A stretch of DNA of 64,000 bases, from assembly GCA_021613335.1 (NCBI GenBank), contig JAJTWR010000044.1, positions 847,501 to 911,500 on the forward strand, written 5' to 3'. Shown here piece by piece: positions 30,776 through 42,763 of this stretch. The first letter of the stretch is position 1. Every line of letters begins with the position of its first letter. Made by a program: the position numbers and the translations under genes. Below the pieces are notes generated by a model. It was given only the letters and a program-made list of their open reading frames with translations. It made no database searches and was not told the origin of the DNA. The stretch is from Whitmania pigra. Its lineage: Eukaryota; Annelida; Clitellata; Hirudinida; Haemopidae.

Positions 30776-31926
30776 ACTGCAGTTCCCAATGATCTAATTC
30801 AAAACAAATTGTTATTAAATCGGTAAATACTCTTTTATTTGTAAAAGTATGATTTAAACTTTTATACGCACCTTATTACAAGATTTCAGAATATTTCAAA
30901 ATAGTTATGCTATTATTCATGTTATCTTTGATTTGTGATGGACTAACATAAACTGATTCAATATTTTTGACATCGAGCAACCATAACATTCGATACAATG
31001 GTGTCAATGATTCTCTTAAATAACCGTTTCAATGTGTTGTTTAGACTTTAGCAGAAATGCAAGTAGTGATATTTTACATTCACAATAGTTGACGTTAACA
31101 TCCTCAATAACTTCGAGATAACATTTTGAGTTAGTGCAATATTGAGAAGCTTCTTACACATGCTTAGCTGTTTCATGTCTTTTTTTGCAATGTTTTTAAC
31201 TTTGGTCGAATAATATTTAACGTATTTAAGAATGCGACGACATTTGAATGCGCGTGACAAACTAGCAGAAAGAAAGAAACTTAACAGCCTTTTATTATCT
31301 AGTGATCAAGAGAAGTGAGATAGAGTCTCGAATGACTACATTCAAATTCAAGACAAAGAAGCAACAATCGTCTGCCAAATCTCCTTCATATTACATGCTA
31401 GCATGTTTTCTGTACTTACTTCAATAGGAGGCTTTTTCAACAAAGATGCAAACATGCATCTGCTTAAACTTCGTCATATTGTGACCTAAAATGGACTGTA
31501 AAATGAACTTCAGGTATAAACTTGTGACTGGTAATTTTTATATTCAAAAATTAACGTGCTGGACTCGTGAAATAAATATACGTCGTATTTTTTTTTTTTT
31601 TGACATTTTTGATCTATTTAAAAAGTATTATAACATAAGTGCTTTACTTACATCTCGTTTTGGGTTCGATGTAATGGAAATTTCAATAGCGTGATAGCTA
31701 TGCGACGGATGTTAATAAAGCAATTATTGCCTTTACATTCTAAATGGATAGTCAAGATACTCAGATGCGCAGCGTGCAGCTAGGCTAAATGTTGGTCTCC
31801 CCCATGCGGCGCAATAGCAACAGTTGTAATGGGTCGTTTTCGAAACCTTTTTTTTTATTTGATTATAGTCCGTTCCATAACTGAGATGATTTGGACTTTT
31901 TTCGAAACCCAGCCTGCACTGCACTA
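30776..31926. other. Intergenic, AT-rich
   Basis: No gene is recognised between the RING/B-box pseudogene and the pogo-like element, apart from the LINE-tail repeat at 31848-31898. A short GC-richer block at 31755-31820 may be the remnant of another repeat. Confidence 0.45.
31848..31898 (-). mobile_element. Solo LINE 3'-tail repeat with 11-bp target duplication
   Basis: This is an approximately 50-bp insertion consisting only of the hairpin (AGTCC...GGACT) and the A-rich tail of the local LINE family. It is flanked by a perfect direct repeat TTTTCGAAACC (31837-31847 and 31899-31909), which shows it is a discrete insertion made by target-primed reverse transcription. Confidence 0.85.
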
Positions 31927-34120
31927 TATATACCGCATTTTCACAAAATTAACACGCGGACTAATACGCGATTTTTCCAATTTATTTAAAAAATCACTTA
32001 TAATAACGCAAACGATTATAACACTCACCAATAGACGCATTTTTTTCTTTTGGCTAAAGATATTTAATAAATAATCACGTAAATGTGCATTTTAACTAGA
32101 TATATTTTTATTTAATCATCATGTTCAAACAGATTTCAAATTCAATGAGAAACATTGATGAATTATGCAGTGTCCAATGTTACGTAAAGCATGAAATAAT
32201 AAATGCAGAAAATTAAAATGACATATATTAAAATATTTAATTGATGCAGTTTCTAATATATAAAACAATTAACTAAAAAAGTTGTCAAAAAATCTTCCGT
32301 TGGCTGAGCGGCCGATGCTTGAAGTTATAGATACAGTTATAAATAGATAGAAGCGATCTTGATATAAATATTGACAGCAGCAATGAAGCTCTGGATTCAG
32401 AAATGTTTTCAAACGAGAAGAGACGGCGGGTTCTTTTCAAAGAGCTCGCTGTTGGTCGTGGATGCGATGACTGCTCATAAAGTCAGTTAAGAAGATGCTC
32501 AACTCAAGCGGATGTCATCATTGCAACATTGCAATCATCCCGGGCGGTCTAACATCCAAACTGCAAAATCGTTGTCAAATTGTCGGGTCTGAGTGGGATG
32601 AATGGATGCAGAATGGACACACACTCAGGAAAGCCTTGTACTCCGAGTTGTCCAAGTGGGTTGCACGAGCATGGGACAAAATGTCGCTAGATTTGATTCT
32701 GAGTAGCTTTAAAAAGCCTGGCATTAAGTCTACAGGAGAGGAGGAAAGTGACCATCCGGATGATGAACTAGATTGAGATCGAGAGACGAAAATGAATATA
32801 AAGACTGTTTGACTTTTGACAGATGTGAAGGCTTAGCTGTTGACGAGGAATAATTATTTGTGTTCTGATTGATTTTTCGAATGTGCATTGTGTCTGTTAA
32901 TAAATTATTTAAAAACTTTAAGATCTGGTTAATGATTCATGAGCTCGCTGCAACTGACCAAAAGTTGGTCATGAGTCGTTTCGGCATTGCATTCTCTCTC
33001 CAATTCTTCCTCGAAAATATTTTTCATTTCAAAATTTGCATCAACTTCCTACTTTGGAATGGAGATTGTTCACGCATAATAATTTGTATGACAAAACTGA
33101 AGCAATACTTCAAAGGAAGCTAACGAACTTGTTAACCAATTCCACGCTGCAAAGGTCCCCTTACTCCCTAAATATAGAAATCATATATTTTAAATGTTCA
33201 TCTTAAGAGACATTTTTAAACATTTTGAGATCAATTCTTGGAGTAGATGATAACGTTAATCAGATGAATTATGATGTGAGACAAAGCTTCACGGGAAAGT
33301 ATAGAACTGTTGAGGTCCAAACAATACATCAATTATAACATGAAATTACGGCCAAAAGCTGCATGTGTTTGCCATCAAATGGGTTTCATGATATGCTCTT
33401 ATGGCAATGTGGAAAATCAACTGACCCAACGCCAGCAAAAGCCAGAGCAGTGGTGGTAATTCATTACAGTTTCCAATTCGAATCTTTATAATTTGGGCTA
33501 AGAGAATGGGCTAAGACTTTCATTTTATTTTCCAATAAATACTGCGAAAGACTGATAACTGACTCTGTTATCAAAATTGTATCTATTTTATTCCATGCTT
33601 TTAAAAAATTTTTATAGAAGGACCATTAAGAGATTGAAGATATTTACTACAATAAGTCCATGCCTGTGATGTTTGACTACTAAAATGTTAAACGACACCA
33701 ACCAAATCTCTATCTGAACCACCAGTGCTGAAAAACGTTCACACAAAGTGACAACTCTAACACTAATTATAATGAGTAACAAATAATTGAATAATTATGA
33801 CAAAAATACATAAATTAGTACAATATCCCACAGGTTTCTTATAGTTGACATCAATTAATTTCAGCTAAATTCAAGTTGATGAAACAAAGTCCTAGGCCGT
33901 ACAGTGCAATGACTGTTTTGTCACATGCTTCACAAGCTTTTATAAAAAACGATAAAAAATCTGAGTTTTTTTTAAGTTTTTATTATTGTCGGTCTGAAAT
34001 CAAATTCATGTAAATTTAATTTAACATAACAATTTAATTTAATATAGCACGCAGTGGGGGTGCGCCGTACGTAAAATTGAACATTACGCGCGTGTAGCAT
34101 GGGTGAAAATACGGTATATA
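31927..34120 (+). mobile_element. pogo/Tigger-like DNA transposon, degenerate
   Basis: A pair of imperfect terminal inverted repeats bounds this region. The left end is TATATACCGCATTTTCAC (31927-31944). The right end, read in reverse complement from 34120, is TATATACCGTATTTTCAC; both then lead into ACACGCG. A transposase remnant with DDE-type wording lies inside (32449-32776). The total length of about 2.2 kb fits the family. The first two-thirds of the transposase is missing or too decayed to read. Confidence 0.65.
32449..32776 (+). pseudogene. C-terminal remnant of a DDE (pogo/Tigger) transposase
   Basis: LLVVDAMTAHK (32449 onward, first frame) carries the second catalytic Asp context of DDE_1 transposases. 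After a frame change, 32495-32776 reads IAIIPGGLTSKLQ, EWDEWMQNG, WVARAWDKMS and SFKKPGI. These follow the usual order of Tigger-family C-termini. An acidic tail (EEESDHPDDELD) closes it. It cannot produce an active enzyme. Confidence 0.8.
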
Positions 34121-34500
34121 CATATTTCAGTGTTTATCTAATTGACTCTAAATAACTATTATTAAATAAATAACTAATACTAGAAATTGTTATATGATCG
34201 TCATAACTTCAATGCATTAGAAAATTATGAAATGCGTATAACCCTTTATAGAATGACAAAATTTACTTTTTTAATATGGGTAATAATTTCATAATTAATT
34301 TAATTAAATTATTAATAATATTTTATTAATAATAAATAATTAAATTTTTAATAATATTTTATTAAATTAATTATTACGAATTAAATAAAAGTAAATTTAT
34401 TAAAACTACTCTCTTTATTAGATATTTAGCAATACATTATTGCCAGTAATAATGTGGAAATTCCAAAGTTAGGGCTTCCTCATTCAAACGTTGACTGAAA

Positions 34501-36340
34501 ATGGCTACTGCGTATCATTCTTCTTGTAATTGGTGTCACCAATGGACATATGGTCCAATAGTACTGTATTGTGGTCATAATTTATGTCAGAATTGTCTGG
34601 ATTATTCAACATTTTCGAAAAATTCATCAAAATGTCCAGTGTGTCAGATGGATTTTCAAATGGCACAAGGCGGATTGAATAATTTGACAATAAATGAGAG
34701 GGCTGAAAGTGGTTTGCGAATTAGTATCATTTGTGACGGATGCAAGAATAATGAGGCCACGACTTTTTGCTCTGACTGTTCTTATAATTACTGTTCATCT
34801 TGTTTGGCGTTTCATGGAAAAATTCCAATTTCGAGAGATCATCGTCTACAGCCAATTTCACAAAATGTTGCTTCAAATGATAAAACATATTCTACTTGCT
34901 TAGAACATTCTGAGTTGATGAATACGTTCTGTCAAGATTGCAACGTCTTCGCATGCAGTTATTGTTTGATATCGAAACATACAAGTCATACGTTACAGCA
35001 CATGTCCGACTACATTGTTTCTACGAAGGTCAGCATTGAAGAAGCTTTGAAAATTAAAGAAAAAAGTCTGAAAGTTATTTTATCAAATTATGCATGTTCC
35101 GAGGCTTTGATATATGAGAATAAATCGAAAGCCTTGAACTTGAAGAAAGAAATCAAACAAAGAGGCGAAGATGTCAAGAAACATATTGATTCAATTGTTG
35201 CCGAAATAATTAATAAAGTCGACGAAGAATTTATTCGATATAAAGAAAGAGCAGATGATGTTTTGATGAAACTTGAACAGATGCAAACAATTCTAAAGAC
35301 GGACATTGAAGCTCTAACCATAAAATTAAACGATTTGAGATATAAACATTTGCCAGAAGCACCTCCTCAAATGATGACCGTCAGTGAAATTCCAAAATAT
35401 TCGGAAAAGTTTGATATGTTTTTTTATTTCGATGATAAAGAATTGGCAAATACTAAGAAATTATTTGGTACCATTTGGAAAAGTATGATTAATCTTTTTA
35501 ATTTGTTAATTATTAAATAATTAAAATATGGCATTAAATTTATCATCAAATCTAGCACCAAAGATTAATCTGGTTAGACAAGACTCAATCAACAGCACCA
35601 TCAATTCATTTACTACAAAACGAGATGCTATTATTTCTTGCTACTGCGCCAACAATCGCTTGACAGTCTATAGAAATAATGGATTTTCTAATGAGAAACT
35701 CGAAGTTAATTACAATTTCGATTTCATCAAATTTAATAATTTGTTAGCAGTTGACGACATATTATATTTGGCTTACACTTGTGACAATAACCTGTACAAC
35801 ATTGCCAAAGTTTCCAACGAAACTTATAGAACAATTCAAATATACAAGCACCGGATTTCATATGATGGACAATTAGTAAGGATGTCAAAATCATTAGATG
35901 GAAATATTCTTTTTATTTTAAGTAGGAAAATAGTGCATTTGTCAACCAATGGTGAAGAAGTGAAAGCTTATAATTTGAAATTTGATATTTTTGATGCATT
36001 GGAACTCGATAAGAAAAGTTACGTTGTTAGTCTTTTAAGTGAAATATGTACAATCAATTGTGAGGGAAGTAGACTTTTATCATATTCTTGTTACAATAAC
36101 AATCCTCCACTTTCATTTGATATTCGAGCACTTAGTGTGGCAAAGGATAATCGTGGAAATATTTACGTCAATGATCACTGGAAAAAAGAAATCTTAGTTT
36201 TGGATCAATGCCTTAAATTGAGATCGTCTATTACTGTTGATAAAAGTCTACTTGACATTGTTTATGATGAAGAAAAGGATAAATTGATAGCTCTAGGTAA
36301 TTTGAATAAAGATTATTTTGTCTTGACTTATGAACTGTAA
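34501..36340 (+). CDS. RING/B-box/coiled-coil protein with NHL-like domain, unit 1 copy
   Basis: The protein has 588 residues in two exons (34501-35482 and 35556-36340, phase 1, intron 73 bp). The RING begins CNWCHQW and continues CGHNLCQNC then CPVC. B-box 1 is CDGCKNNEATTFCSDC...YCSSC. B-box 2 begins CLEHSELMNTFCQDCNVFACSYC and ends HTSH (quoted as the pieces CLEHSEL, FCQDC and CSYC). The coiled coil is at about residues 180-290. The C-terminal NHL-like domain includes DNRGNIYVNDHWKKEILVLD. The layout matches the gene at 26433. The N-terminal half has diverged, but the last third of the C-terminal domain is nearly identical in DNA. A second ATG at 35528 lies in the intron and is probably not a start. 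It is a likely E3 ligase with unknown substrate. Confidence 0.87.
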
Positions 36341-36873
36341 TTAATTAACTTTTTGCTTAATCTGATCGAGTGATAAAATGTTTTTTCTTAATTGCAAACG
36401 TATAATAAAAGAATTATTTTTCATTTACTATGTTAATAATAATTTCGTGATATAATAGTGTGTTTAAATAATAGTGAAAATGAAGCTTTTACCATATGTT
36501 TCATGAACACTAGATTAACAAATAAAATTAATCTACGTTTTTATAATCAACCATTACATTTTTTAACACTTTTGCAATCTGTACTTTTTCATTGTCACAT
36601 TCCATATCATTTCGCATGTTTAGCTTAAATCATTATTAACAGAGATGAAACGAAAGATATCACTTTCGTTAAAAATTATTTTATGTTAGCAAGAATTAAT
36701 GCGTCAATAATTGAACAATTTTGTGACACTTTTTGTCAGCTAACCTTGTATAATTTAAACTGCCAGTGTCGTGTTGCCCACACTTAAATTTAGCTACTTT
36801 TGTTTGAGTTAGAAAATTGCCTACCTGCTAGCGCATGAAAGTATACAATGGAATTGAACGCGTGTTTTGTCAA

Positions 36874-36948
36874 TTATTATTATTATTATTATTATTAATA
36901 TTATTATTATTATATTATTATATTATTATATTATTATTATTATTATTA

Positions 36949-36985
<37 letters not shown>

Positions 36986-37003
36986 TTATTATTATTATTA
37001 TTA

Positions 37004-37051
<48 letters not shown>

Positions 37052-37273
37052 GTTATTGTTATTGTTATTGTTATTGTTATTGTTATTGTTATTGTTATTG
37101 TTATTGTTATTGTTATTGTTATTGTTATTGTTATTATTGTTATTGTTATTGTTATTGTTATTGTTATTGTTATTGTTATTGTTATTGTTATTGTTATGTT
37201 ATCGTTATCGTTATCGTTATCGTATCGTTATCGTTATCGTTATCGTTATCGTTATCGTATCGTTATCGTTATC

Positions 37274-37360
<87 letters not shown>

Positions 37361-37415
37361 TATTATTATTATTATTATTATTATATTATTATTATTATTT
37401 TATTATTATTATTAT
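36874..37415. repeat. Expanded TTA microsatellite with TTATTG and TTATCG hexamer blocks
   Basis: The outer parts are (TTA)n. The centre holds a run of TTATTG hexamers (about 37050-37195), followed by TTATCG hexamers (about 37198-37275), then (TTA)n again. The long Tyr- or Leu-rich open frames across it are artefacts of the repeat. The matching tract in unit 2 (45135-45404) is half as long and has no hexamer blocks. Confidence 0.95.
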
Positions 37416-38462
37416 CAAGCGAAAGAATATCTAACTACAACTAACTCATATTGCATATTATACACGAGGAGAAATATTAAAGATTCGTAAAGAGTCATTA
37501 CAATCAATTCTTGACAAAGATGCTCCACATTTAAAGATCCAAGGTCCACAAGAAATACTATGTGGAAGGCCACAAAGATATGACAAAAAGAATGCTTAGT
37601 CTTGCTTTAAACTAACATTGACTTACTAAAACTATAAAAATAAATGGCTTTTGCTTTTTTTAAAATCGGATTTTAAAATAACATTGTTTGAAATAAAACA
37701 TCGAAATGTCATGTTGTTGTTTGCTTTATCGTATTAATTACAATACTCTTTAATGCGCTTTATTACCATCAAATTTTGTTTACACCGCTTAGGCTCATAT
37801 TATGGAAGTTATTTCGATCTAATCTTGTCTCTGTTTAATAAACTTGGTCTTCAGTATAGCGTTCGACAATCAACTGAATGTAATTCCATATCGTCTTAAT
37901 AAACTATTTCTGGACTTTCAAATGACTAACCAACCTATCATTCAAAAACCGAATTAATTAAAATTTCTAATACAATTCCAAAAAAAAAATATTTTGGAAT
38001 CGGGTGACGGAGTTGATTCAGTTTGCTTGTAATAGATAGTCTATATAACGTAGGTTAATGTCCTTTACCTTAGCTAACTTTGAATTTTTGATTCCATGAC
38101 CTTTAGTCAGAGATGACGTAAAACCGTGAACTCATGTTAAAGATGGCGTGCTTTAAGCAAAGTAAATCATAAATCATGAAGTTACATACATTATTTAATA
38201 TAACGCAAAATTTATTTTTTCCAGTTTAAATTACAAGAATAAAATAAAGCCAAATCTAGATGGTAGATGTAAATTTCCATCAATTAGATCAACGAAACAT
38301 ATAATAGTGATTTATTTAATTTTTTAAAGTTTAATTTGCTTAAAATAACCGTTCCTCATTATTTCAAAAATTATTTTTATTAAATTTACCTGCACGTGAA
38401 GAAATTCCAAAAAGTAAACAGCCTTGACTTTTACCTGTTGCAATATGTAGGCTACTTCGATT

Positions 38463-38653
38463 GAAATATGTATAATGTGAAATCAATAAATGATCCAAGG
38501 ATATTGACTTGTGGTCACAGTTTCTGTTTGAAATGTTTGGAATCTTCGAATACATCGAAAGAATCATCCAAGTGTCCGAATTGTCTGATTAAATTCATAG
38601 TGCTTCGAGAAGGACTGAAATATTTGAAGAACAATCTTAAGCATGAAAGATAA
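38463..38653 (+). pseudogene. RING-only fragment of a TRIM-type gene, unit 1
   Basis: The open frame gives CGHSFCLKCLESS followed by CPNC, the second half of a RING finger. The first Cys pair (C-I-M-C) is readable just upstream in another frame (about 38463-38478), so a single-base loss has broken the domain. Codons stop at 38653, and an LTR-element remnant follows about 120 bp later. No B-box or C-terminal domain follows. It lies 2.1 kb from the end of the intact plus-strand gene. Confidence 0.75.
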
Positions 38654-38770
38654 AGCCAGGGACGCGACCAATTTACCTTTCGAAGATCATCTTAATGATG
38701 ATTGATTTTTAAGCGCCTTGACAAAAAAGCCCTAAAAGAGGCTAGAACAGAGGCAGTTATTACCTTCGTG

Positions 38771-39234
38771 ACTCTCATCAGCTCACCTCGTTGGTCTCCA
38801 ACCTCGCTTGGTTTTGACTCTTTCCGCGTTTCCGCTTGGCCGCATCGGCTCTTGTCTCGATGCTTGCTCCGGACTGTATCTCATGCTTGTTAATAAACCT
38901 CTAAAAATTACGAGTGTTATTTTTATGTTGTACTGCCGCAACAATTGGTGATCCCGACATGATTATCAGCATGGAAGATCTCATCAACATCACTCTTCTT
39001 CAGAACATCAGCGACCGTCTGATCGGGCTAGAGACAACACAAGCAGAGGACAGGCTAGAGACCACCCGAAGAAAGCACAGGCTACACACCACCCGAGGAG
39101 AACACAGGCAACACTGCTCACTCAGCAGGAACAGTTCTCGACCCAGGTACAACACATCCGGAGTACCAAGAAACGGATCGAGAGAAGGACCAACGCCACC
39201 AACACCCCTGTTCCTTCCAGCAAACATCGATTAG
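38771..39234 (+). mobile_element. Gypsy-type LTR retrotransposon remnant (LTR 3' part, primer site, start of gag), unit 1
   Basis: 38771-38943 matches the downstream part of the solo LTR at 54377-54816, including the polyadenylation signal AATAAA and the terminal CAACA. Immediately after it, 38946-38961 reads TGGTGATCCCGACATG, a near match to the complement of the tRNA-Trp 3' end. That primer type is used by CsRn1-like Gypsy elements. The following open frame (MEDLINITLLQ...) would be the start of gag but is short and broken. The upstream part of the LTR and all of pol are missing. Confidence 0.75.
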
Positions 39235-40105
39235 CTCCAACCCGCCGATCGGGTTCATCAATGTGGTTTAATCCCAGCTTGTCGACGCTTTGCTTAATTA
39301 CCAAACAAAAGCAACACGTAATAATTATAATTAGTCTACTTTACAAATGATACAATTAAATTAGCGGATATATTAATAAGCTTTTATAATATCTAGAGTT
39401 GTCAGTACTTTCGAGTGCAGCTTTTCACGAGTTATAAAACAAGCAGTTGTGTTATTGTTATCTAATTTTAAATTCTTTAGTCTAGCATCAGAGATGAAAC
39501 CTTATCACCAGAAAATTTTGGCCGCGCATACTAATTCTGCGCCTGTCAAAGTTAATGCTCGACTCTCTTGTCGAAAGCTCCATAAGGAATAAGTTAAGAG
39601 AACGTTATCTTGCATTTTGTTGAAAGTCAAAGAAGCCTTTATAAAAAAAGAAAACACTTATGACTGCATTAAACAGTCATCTTTAAGCAGTGTTCATAAC
39701 ATTACTATTGTCACTACTGTAATATTGTAATGTTTTGTTTATTATCCTAACTTTCTGTGTTATTACTTCATGAGCTCAGGCACGTCGATTTTTTAATAAA
39801 AGCAATATTAAATTAGAGGGAGTCGTATCTTAGTTTACACCTCTTCACAGTTCCAATTGTCCAATGTTGTGAATATATTAATGTGTTTGCCAAATTTAAG
39901 TTAGAAACTAAAAACGAAAATGGTTTATTGAGTAGCAAAAAATAAGCTGGAAACATGACTGCTTGGTCAAATTAACAAATGGCACAGCTGTAATTGACCA
40001 TCAATCACTTTGTATTCATGATTTGACCATTTCAACTTTTTGAACTGAAATGCAAAATGAAATCAAGATGAGCACATTTTTAGTCAAGTAATTCAGAATA
40101 TTATT

Positions 40106-41086
40106 TCATGTAATAACACCTTTCTCAATGCTTCCAATAGCCTTTTTTAAATAAGAGGACTGTTCTTTGAGGTCGCAAACCAAAGACAAGTTGAAATCAC
40201 TTAAGTATTTTGGAATGTTTTTGCTGCTGCACGGCATAATTTGAGATGTTTCAGCCAAATTCTCATAGTTCAGCTGTTTACATTGACTCTTCAAATCTTC
40301 AATGTGTGCATTTAAATTTCTTTCCATGTTTTTCAAATCCTCTGTCACAGCATCAGCATCTTTTTTTTGCTGTCTCAGTTCTTCGTCGAGGTGTTCTTTT
40401 AAATCGGCCACAATGGAGTCAATGGCCTTCTTTATAATGTCACCTCGTTCATGGATTTCTTTCTTCAGAAGAGATGCTTTGATTTCATTGGCAGACATCA
40501 TGAATCCAGAATTTTTATAGCTTGAAACAACACTTTTAAGAATGTCTTCATTTGTTTGTATGTTCTTGCAGAACTTGTCTTTAACCTCTTCAAAGTAATC
40601 TGTAATGTGCTTCATTTTATGGGCATTGTGTCTCAAAGTTAGACATCGAGCACATACAAGGACCTTGCAATCTTCACAGTACAATGTCATCATCTCTGAA
40701 TGTTCACAGCACGTCGGATATTTCTTGACATTAGTTTCATCATTTGTTGATGACTGTCGAGATGTGTGTGATGCTAGCATTTTTCCTTTATGTTCTAAAA
40801 AAGTCAGACGATAATTGAATGAACAATGAATACAAAATGCATTGGAAGTTTCACAGTTGCTACATTTTCTCTCAATACTCTTTTTTGCAAGATTAACAAT
40901 TTCAGAGTTATCCAAATTATTCTTTGGCATATCATAATCAAGGTGACAGGTAGGGCACTTTGAGTGCTCCTTTGCAGATGAAGATTCCAAGCATTTGTGA
41001 CAAAAGCTATGGAAACATGTTAACATCAAAGGGTCTTTCAGGGAATTGTTGCATATTTTGCAGATTTCAGGCAAATTAGTTCCCAT
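40106..41086 (-). CDS. RING/B-box/coiled-coil protein without C-terminal domain, unit 1
   Basis: This is a single open frame of 326 residues. The RING is CKICNNSLKDP, then CFHSFCHKCLESS, then CPTC. A partial B-box 1 follows (CSNCETSNAFCIHC). B-box 2 is CCEHSEMMTLYCEDC, then CARCLTLRHNAH. A long coiled coil runs to the C-terminus, ending GSIEKGVIT. The sequence GGTGTTATT at the end could be a splice donor (AAAG|GTGTTA, as in the other cluster genes). However, no C-terminal NHL-like exon is visible in the 0.85 kb downstream, where the LTR remnant lies. Either it is a naturally short protein or it has lost its last exon. It is convergent with the plus-strand genes of the cluster. Confidence 0.75.
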   Translation of the reverse strand: MGTNLPEICKICNNSLKDPLMLTCFHSFCHKCLESSSAKEHSKCPTCHLDYDMPKNNLDNSEIVNLAKKSIERKCSNCETSNAFCIHCSFNYRLTFLEHKGKMLASHTSRQSSTNDETNVKKYPTCCEHSEMMTLYCEDCKVLVCARCLTLRHNAHKMKHITDYFEEVKDKFCKNIQTNEDILKSVVSSYKNSGFMMSANEIKASLLKKEIHERGDIIKKAIDSIVADLKEHLDEELRQQKKDADAVTEDLKNMERNLNAHIEDLKSQCKQLNYENLAETSQIMPCSSKNIPKYLSDFNLSLVCDLKEQSSYLKKAIGSIEKGVIT

Positions 41087-42001
41087 AATTTTTTAGTAGA
41101 ATCTTAAAAAAAGCTTTGTTACCTGTAGGATAAATAAGAAATTCCACGATATCACTAATACTATTAAATTCTAGGCCTCTTAAGTGACAGATATTCAGTT
41201 CGACAAAGTTTCTCAAGAAAATTGCAGAGTTTGTCAAAATGTGAAAAACTGTAGTAATTTTAAGCATTAAATTCTAAACTTTGTCAAATTTACTTATGCT
41301 AGTTTAAGATTGCGAAACTCCTATCAAAACTCAAACTTGCCTCCTCCGTTGGTAAACAATTGACAAAAAGCCAAAAATTGGTCGAGCGGGTTCTAAGACA
41401 TTGCATACATTTAAGACCTAAAACAGAAAAATTGTAAATATAATTTGCGTTGCTTTTATAATATTTTATTCTAATATTCCAAAATTTTATATTTTTCAAT
41501 AAAACTTTTTTATACAATTCTCCATATTCATGATTTACAAGTTGTAATTTTAATTTTACGATAATAATTGCACATCTTATGTTCTGGTTGTATTATTGAT
41601 AGTACTTTGATACAGCACATGGCCAGGGCTGCCGAGAGTGTGGGCAAATGCCAAGGCTGCGGTTTTTTGCAGCAGTGACTGATCTCATCATTTATTCATG
41701 AGATGATTATCCAGGTCAAGAGGTCTTGGCTTTAACGAAATAGAAAATAACTTTTATCAAGCAACCAAATTATTTTATTTGCAAAATTAAAAATATAAAT
41801 AATGAGAAATTATCAATATTTAAAAACTCTTGTAACGCACTTCACCAGCCTAAAAATAGCTATTTTGTCAATAGCCCGGAACCGAGTATTCAGAAAACAA
41901 GTTAAAGTTTACTATTACTAAATAATTGACCTAACCCAAACCCTAAACTTACTCCTAACTTCTAACCAGCTCTCAATTCAAGATAAAGTAATTCAATTCA
42001 A

Positions 42002-42573
42002 CTATTTATTTATTTATTTGATTAAAGTCCGTTGCATAACTAGGATGATTTGGACTTGTTAGTTAGCGTTAGTTATTAAAAATTAATAATAGGGATAATA
42101 ATAATAAATAATAATAAGTTAAATAAAGTTTAAATAAAAATCACTAAAGTAATTGACTCCGATTTTTGCAAATCCATCTGTAGATGATATCCACACTCGC
42201 TGGATTGCTAAGCAAGGAACTCATATCAGATAGACTTGTATTGAGTCTGATTTCTCTCCTCAGGGCAGATTGGGTCGGACATTCCATGAGGAAATGCTGC
42301 ACATTTTCATCTTCCTGAGGGTACGTCTTGCACTTTCCGTCTGGATGATGTTTTAAGAAGAACAGGTGTTGGTTCAGAGCACATTTTCCAACTCGGAGTC
42401 TGGAAATAAGGACCTCCCTTTTCCTTGAGGCACATTGGAACTTGCTCTTAGTCGACACAAGTTTCTCTATGGTCTTGTAATGCTGGCTTCGCGGGTCTTC
42501 GTCCCATCTGGCTTGCCACTGTTGGATGATGTTGCGGGCCACGGACCTTTTGACATCCTTGACAGACGCTGGG
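42002..42573 (-). mobile_element. LINE 3' end cut by the duplication junction
   Basis: This is the last ~570 bp of the same LINE seen in full at 49999-52733. It includes the last 132 codons (42144-42542), the 3' UTR and the hairpin tail (42005-42056). It stops abruptly at 42573-42575, where unit 2 begins. It differs from the complete copy at a few positions, for example Tyr for Cys in the terminal Cys cluster. It was therefore not produced by a new 5'-truncated insertion but by duplication of part of the existing LINE. Confidence 0.9.
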
Positions 42574-42763
42574 ATTAATAATATTTTATTAATAATAAAT
42601 AATTAAATTTTTAATAATATTTTATTAAATTAATTATTACGAATTAAATAAAAGTAAATTTATTAAAACTACTCTCTTTATTAGATATTTAGCAATACAT
42701 TATTGCCAGTAATAATGTGGAAATTCCAAAGTTAGGGCTTCCTCATTCAAACGTTGACTGAAA

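Larger units (their letters stand above)
34311..42575. repeat. Tandem duplication, unit 1 (8265 bp)
   Basis: This whole interval is repeated directly at 42574-50569 with very high identity. The junction at 42574 joins the inside of a LINE (reading ...GACGCTGGGAT) to the AT-rich left start of the unit (ATTAATAATATTTTATTA), sharing 2 bp (AT). Unit 1 holds an intact RING/B-box/NHL-like gene (+), an expanded microsatellite, a RING fragment, an LTR element remnant, an intact RING/B-box gene (-), and the last ~570 bp of the LINE. The 269-bp length difference from unit 2 is almost all in the microsatellite. Confidence 0.92.

Noticed and set aside
37050..37275. TTATTG/TTATCG hexamers as an interstitial telomere
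   Set aside because: The hexamers do not match known telomere repeats (for example TTAGGG or TTAGG) and are continuous with (TTA)n, so a microsatellite is enough to explain them.
36835..37490. Open frames of about 200 codons made almost only of Tyr, Leu, Ile or Cys
   Set aside because: They are translations of the TTA/TTATTG microsatellite in different frames, with no other protein character. The same holds for 45096-45479.
38914..39234. Arg/Thr-rich 106-codon frame as a cellular gene
   Set aside because: It begins right after an LTR and a tRNA-Trp-type primer site, which marks it as the start of a retrotransposon gag region.
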